Positions 59,301-64,000 of a stretch of DNA of 64,000 bases are shown here, in pieces. Positions within the stretch are counted from its first letter, which is position 1, and every line of letters begins with the position of its first letter. The notes below the pieces were generated by a model. The model was not told the origin of the DNA. It worked only from the letters and a program-made list of their open reading frames with translations, and searched no databases. The position numbers and the translations under genes were made by a program. Where the stretch lies: the NCBI GenBank assembly GCA_963930775.1, contig OZ005700.1:8132609-8196608 (forward strand), read 5' to 3'. The DNA comes from Cliona cf. orientalis (Eukaryota; Porifera; Demospongiae; Clionaida; Clionaidae).

Positions 59301-62300
59301 ATATTTTTCAATTTCCTATCCCTACAGCTCTAGTAATGAGGAGGTGTCCCGAGGATGTTCTCTCCATCGGTACGAGCACCTACCAGACGTGTCCGTCAGA
59401 GCTAGGAGGAAGCATCAACTCCGGGTTCTACAGCCTTGGCAGTGCTATCAGCTCCAAAAGGCTCCATACCATCGCCCACGACTATGATCCCCAGCCACCT
59501 GCTGCCCTACCCCCACAACCTCCCCCTCCAATGTGTAAGCCACTAGCTATTCATTGGGAATCAGGGAAACTCATAAAATCTTGTAGCCTTTCCCAAAGGT
59601 ATTTCTGACTAGTAAAGGGAACAACGGCAAAATCGGCTATATACTCAGGCCTGGGGAAGGCAATTGGCTAAAATCCTTGGGAATTTAAGTGTTTTTGTGA
59701 TTTTTTTTTTTTTAGTTGAATTGGCTGTTGAATCATCTGGAGAGGAGGAATCGTCTGTGACAGTAAGTAAAATTAACTGATGGCTATATGCAGTGATTAT
59801 TATTTATCTCTCTCTCTCCTTTCCCTCCCTCCCTCCCTCTAGGTGACAAGGCTTGAATCAGTCTACAAGCTGGAGGGTCTTGCTCGAGCTAGAAGCCTTC
59901 TAGTTAGACAGTCTTCTACTGAACAGGTACAGTGCATACTCCACGGCAAGCATCCTGAAACAATAATAGTACTCATCCCCTTTCTGTCTTCTCCCCCCTG
60001 CTTGATACATACCCCAGAGTAACCTTTTACACGGAGCTTGCAGAGCTGAGGTGGACCCGGCTGTGCTAAATCTACTCATCACCGAGTGCCCTAGGTCTGA
60101 TTTGAATTCTACCGATAAGGTGAGTTTACATCCATGGCATTGTCGACGTCAACTCTGAAGGGCATAAAACTACAACTTTTATACTATTTTACCCCATTCT
60201 ACCAACTTTCCTCCAGCGTGGCCGGACTCCTCTCCACATTGCCTGTGCAGCCATACGGCCATGTATGAATGACATGCAAGCAAGCCTCAACCCGGTATAT
60301 ATATACAGCACACAATACACAATAGAACACTTGTATAAGAACAAATACGGGCGGTACCATTGTATGTATTCCGACTAATTGGAGACAGCTGTCAAATTTG
60401 TTCCTCCTATTTTAGGGCTCCGTGCTGCATATCAAAGAGCAGCTTATGAAAATTGAGAGTCTGCTTTCTAGTGGAGCCAACTCCACCTTGCAGGATGAGG
60501 TGAGCATAGAAGCAATAATATAATTATTATTATGTACGAGTGGGATTTGCTCCTTTTTACATTTTACCTCCTGCTCTTGACCTGGTATGTTGCCAGTCAA
60601 AAATAGCTTACATCAAGGGCTTATAGACTCCTAATATGCAGTGTACTGGCAATGTACAAACTGCATCGGTAATCACTGTTTGTCGATATCATGACTAGGA
60701 CGGGAACACGCCTCTCCATCTTGCTGCTCTGAGGAGGAACGCCGATGCTGTGAAGGTGCTTCTCAAATTCAATACTAGCTCCATCAACTGCCAGAATAAG
60801 GTGAATGGTGGCATATTATTGTGTGAATGTATGTCCCCTTCCCCCGCCCACAGATAAAACACAGTTGCAGCTGGCCTACTTTTTATCACTCCACAATCAG
60901 TGTTTTTGTGTAGTGTAGTATAATAATATTAGTATTATACTCGTGATCGTCATGATGCTCACTAATTTCGTTTCACTTCAGCTCGGGAACACAGCCCTAC
61001 ACATTGCCTGCAGAGATGGGCTGGTGGAGATTGTTCAGCAATTGTGCACCCACAAAGCCGACACTGCCCTCCAGAACAACCAGGTGTGTGTGTGTGTGTG
61101 TGTGTGTGGACAATGATAATGCATAAAATAACCCACAGCACTGTTGGTGCAATTACCATTATTATGACCTCACTGCAACTATCTTATTCTTGTATTGGGC
61201 CACTCTTAAAACAAAAGTTGTTGGTATCATTAATATTTTTGTATGCTTGGTGTTGCTCATCAATCTTATCACTTCAACTCCGATATTTGACCCTGCAGAA
61301 GGGGCGTACCCCACTGCACCTCGCCTGTGTCGGTGAGCATGTGGAGGCGGCCAAGTGTGTGGCTATCTACGACCCTAGCTCACTCCATGGAATTGACAAG
61401 GTGAGCAAACCATGAGTAGGAACTAACAGGTATGCACTGAGAACAAAGACTTATGTGATTGTCTGTACGTGTATGTTTGTGTGTGTTCACAGAGCCACAG
61501 GACGGCCTTGCATATCGCATGCAAGAGGCATGTTCCCTCGCTGACAGAAGAGCTGGTTCGATGCAAAAGCTGCGTCCCCTACAAAGTAGATCAGGTACAT
61601 CATTTAACTGGCTTACTAACTCACAACAGTTTTGTACTCTAGCAAGCTACCAAAGTGATAGTGTACAGAATCATTATACAAATTTTTTATGGGATTTTGT
61701 TTTTCGTTTTTGTGCAGGATCTTAAGACTCCATTGCACTACGCCTGTTACTGGGGTAACCCTGACCTTGTGACCCCTCTCCTGGACAGGAACCACGGGAA
61801 AGCGTTTGTGGACGCCCAGGACAGGAACGGAGACACCGCCCTCCACATTGCCAGTCGCCACGGACACAGGAAAGTCATCAAGGAGCTCCAGAGACGAAAA
61901 GCCAACCAACACATCCAGAATCATGTAAATTCCCCAATTATTAACAGTTTTGCTGGTGCTCGATCATTGCTACTCTTCTGCCTCCATGCAGACTGAATGA
62001 TATTAGTGCACTATTTTTTCTTTAAAATTGCACTAAAATTTATCTTAAAATTTTTGTGCTCTCTGTGTGGAGTGGTCTTCCATTTAAATTTCATGTTCAA
62101 CTATTGCATTTCCCTTGCAGGCTGGAAAGACTCCTGCTGAGCTAGCTGTGGAGGGAGAGAACGACCTGGCGGCGAAGATGCTGCTCAAGAAAGACAACGT
62201 TCTCTCGTGGCGAGAGAAGCTGAAGACGCTGCAGGAGAACACCAACCCTAGCCCCGCCTCTTTCCGGTCGTCCATGAGCTCCATCATCTCTCAGATGTCA

Positions 62301-62381
62301 GTCGTGCTCATCTCTTCCGACGAAGAGACAGATGATGAGACTTTCTTTCAAACTGAGGATCCAGATGATTCAGATTATTGA
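56370..62381 (+). CDS. Putatively N-myristoylated death-fold (CARD-like) and ankyrin repeat protein, copy 2
   Basis: Exons: 56370-56427, 56490-56603, 57687-57869, 58225-58248 (24-nt microexon), 58688-59065, 59328-59534, 59716-59762, 59843-59926, 60018-60119, 60217-60294, 60416-60499, 60699-60800, 60982-61083, 61299-61400, 61493-61594, 61718-61924, 62121-62381 (2235 nt, 744 residues). It begins MGVFFSCRP, again an MGxxxS myristoylation-type start with a Cys that could be palmitoylated. The death-fold (about 165-250: LFGVGIISKIDLENA, RGNPHWFDETCIALDKAG) aligns with that of the previous gene. A Pro-rich linker ends in LPPQPPPPM. Ankyrin repeats run from about 338 to 690 (GNTPLHLAALRRNADAVKVL, GRTPLHLACVGEHVEAAKC). 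The tail is acidic (SSDEETDDETFFQTEDPDD). Five ankyrin exons are exactly 102 nt in phase 0. A possible extra Cys-rich exon lies at 57237-57467. Confidence 0.87.
57237..57467 (+). other. Candidate cassette exon encoding a Cys-rich segment
   Basis: This sits in the 1.1-kb intron between exons 2 and 3 of the copy 2 CARD-ankyrin gene. It has a CCCACCACAG acceptor, a TTGG|GTGATC donor and 231 nt that enter and leave in phase 1, exactly as required. The frame is part of a 182-codon open stretch. It encodes a segment with VCFLC, CLMCSGSC and further Cys residues that could bind zinc. No family is recognised; inclusion in transcripts is unproven. Confidence 0.4.
57993..58026. repeat. (TG)n microsatellite
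   Basis: TG units in the intron after exon 3 of the copy 2 CARD-ankyrin gene. A similar TG run follows the donor at 61083. Confidence 0.8.
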
Positions 62382-62705
62382 TGCTTCCTAGGATTTATTT
62401 TTTTGTATGACACTACTATTATTTAAGTGTGTGAAAATCATAACTGCTACAATATTAAATTTTTGATGCTGGTAACACTCATAATATTATATCTATCATT
62501 TTTTGATACTGGTGATCTACTAGATTATGATTATTTTATGCTAGGGAAATTTTATTCTCTTATGGTATTTGTTCTTTATGTCTGTGGTGCGTTTTTGTTT
62601 TTATGTGGGGTGTACAGGTATTTCGCAATACAATTCTGCACACATCAAAGTCGCGCGTGCCTTTTATTAGCGTGTATAAGAATTGATAATCTCTAGCCAG
62701 ATCAG
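62382..62705. other. Spacer between the second and third genes of the cluster
   Basis: A T-rich 324-bp stretch without a supported ORF. A variant ATTAAA signal occurs at 62454-62459. Confidence 0.4.
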
Positions 62706-64000
62706 ATGGGGAACGCCACCTCAAAGCATGATGGTAAGTGGATCTAAGACTCATTTATTAACGCATGATCAGTGTACGTGTAGAGTAGATCTACCAGTGT
62801 TGTATTATTGCAATTGTCCAGAGGGCCGCGCTGGAGGAAGAAAACGCGACTCACTTACTCGCAGCATCTTCTATGGAACCAGCATTGTCTCCGAAGGTAA
62901 TAACCATTGGCATGCTGGTATCTAGCTGGAGTTTATTGCCATGTCTACATGCAGCAATTCCGATAGACTCTGATAAGAGTGTGAAACTGTCTGAAGTGCG
63001 CAGTTCATCAGTGGACTCAACCTGTGTAGATGTCTCCCTCCCATTTCTGAATGAGCCTGAGCCTATTGATAGCAGCAATGAGCAATCACCATCCCCTGAG
63101 TCCGATGCCCAGAAAACTTTCAAGTTTGACGAAGAAGAGAATTTCGATTCAGATGACAATGAAGTTGATCCTGAACTCAACATGATGCAGATTCTTCACG
63201 CCGAAAGTCCACAGCAGTCGTTACTAGTGTCTGTTCCAGATAGATGTGACTTGCATAGGGCTCCATCGTGCTTACCAGACGTAGACGATGGTGATACTAA
63301 CTCACTCTCAGATAAAGAGAGCTGCTGCTCCGGCCAAACCAGAGAAGATGTGACGGATACGGAGTGGCAGATGTCAGAAGAAGATGAAGGAAGTGATACC
63401 ACTGATTTTGGTTTACTAGATGAGGAGAAGAAAGCTGCGCTAGCTGTTCAACCAAGCAACGAACCGAGTGATACTGACGGCTGTACACATTGTGAGGTGT
63501 ACACAGTGACTTTTGGAGGCATGCATACTTATACTGCCACGCCTTCTACTGAGGTTGATGATAATGGAAAACTAGATAATGAAGAGGAAGAGAAAGTGGA
63601 CTTGAAGCAACCAGACCAAGATATAGATGTTCAGCTGGCTAGTAAAGCGGCTGGTGGCACACCTTATGAAGTCTACACAATGAATTTTGGAGGTCTGTAC
63701 ACCTTTACCACTGCTACTAGTGATGCTAGTACCGAGGACAAGGAGAAATCAAATCAAACCGAAGAGCCACCATCGGAAAGAGAAGAGAGCAGCTTGGTAG
63801 AATCTGATCCTGCCGAGGGCGAGATAGAGGCACAATCTGAGCCTGCCACACCTTATGAGGTGTACAAAGTGAGTTTTGGAGGCTTGCACACTTTCACTAC
63901 TACTCCTATCAGTGATGGAGCTGGAGGTGAAGCTTTTAAAGTGGACAAAGACTGCAGCCAAACCATGGATGGCCGTGACATCTACACACCTTATGAGGTG
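62706..64000 (+). CDS. Putatively N-myristoylated acidic protein with PYEVY/FGGLxTFT repeats (partial)
   Basis: Exons: 62706-62733, 62822-62896 and 62955 to beyond the window end. It begins MGNATSKHD, an N-myristoylation-type MGxxxS start like its two upstream neighbours; the short first exon ending in phase 1 is also the same plan. Exon 3 is open to the window edge (over 348 codons) and strongly acidic and Ser-rich. It contains a recurring module of 16-18 residues, at about 63484 (CEVYTVTFGGMHTYTATP), 63658 (TPYEVYTMNFGGLYTFTTAT), 63847 (TPYEVYKVSFGGLHTFTTTP) and a fourth starting at 63985. Acidic linkers of about 40 residues separate the modules. No known domain is recognised. Regular Tyr residues could be phosphorylation or docking sites, which is speculation. 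Whether it has a death-fold or ankyrin part downstream cannot be seen. Confidence 0.8.

Overview
This is intron-rich eukaryotic nuclear DNA. Every gene that can be recognised is metazoan: beta-TrCP, LRP2BP, FAHD2, HELZ2, major vault protein and PDCD4. Short introns, many small hairpin and MITE-like elements, a strong bias for ACATGTAC-type motifs, single-exon membrane proteins with chlamydial-Pmp-like beta-helix repeats, and death-fold/ankyrin genes together suggest an early-branching invertebrate, most likely a sponge. That assignment is inference; no ribosomal or mitochondrial marker is present.

Layout. 1-2350 (+): 3' part of a beta-TrCP F-box/WD40 gene. 3038-6486 (-): LRP2BP, a SEL1-repeat gene whose last intron is full of repeats. 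6612-10172 (+): a divergently transcribed gene encoding FHA, six C2HC zinc fingers and DUF3626, the most unusual single protein here. 10472-11969 (-): FAHD2-like hydrolase. 12788-22125 (-): HELZ2, 16 coding exons, about 2606 residues with two helicase cores around an RNB nuclease. 23212-32200: a duplicated neighbourhood with two Pmp-like beta-helix receptors (24521-27157 and 28902-31598, both -), a decayed third copy, several MITEs or hairpins, and two copies of a promoter-like block. 32285-42249 (+): MVP, 21 coding exons. 43742-51435 (+): PDCD4, 8 coding exons. 52080-64000 (+): three tandem genes that each start with an N-myristoylation-like MGxxxS/T motif. Two carry a death-fold (CARD-like) domain and ankyrin repeats. 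The third, cut by the window end, carries a repeated PYEVYxxxFGGLxTFT motif.

How the genes may relate. Several products are tied to innate immunity or ubiquitin and NF-kB-type signalling in other animals: beta-TrCP, the FHA/UBZ protein, HELZ2, MVP, PDCD4 and the CARD-ankyrin proteins. Physical proximity is all the sequence shows; a common pathway is speculation. The strongest leads for something undescribed are the FHA-UBZx6-DUF3626 protein and the tandem cluster of putatively myristoylated death-fold/ankyrin/PYEVY-repeat genes at 52-64 kb.

All exon coordinates were derived by hand from GT/AG (one GC/AG) junctions and checked for reading phase. Untranslated exons and transcription starts were not resolved.
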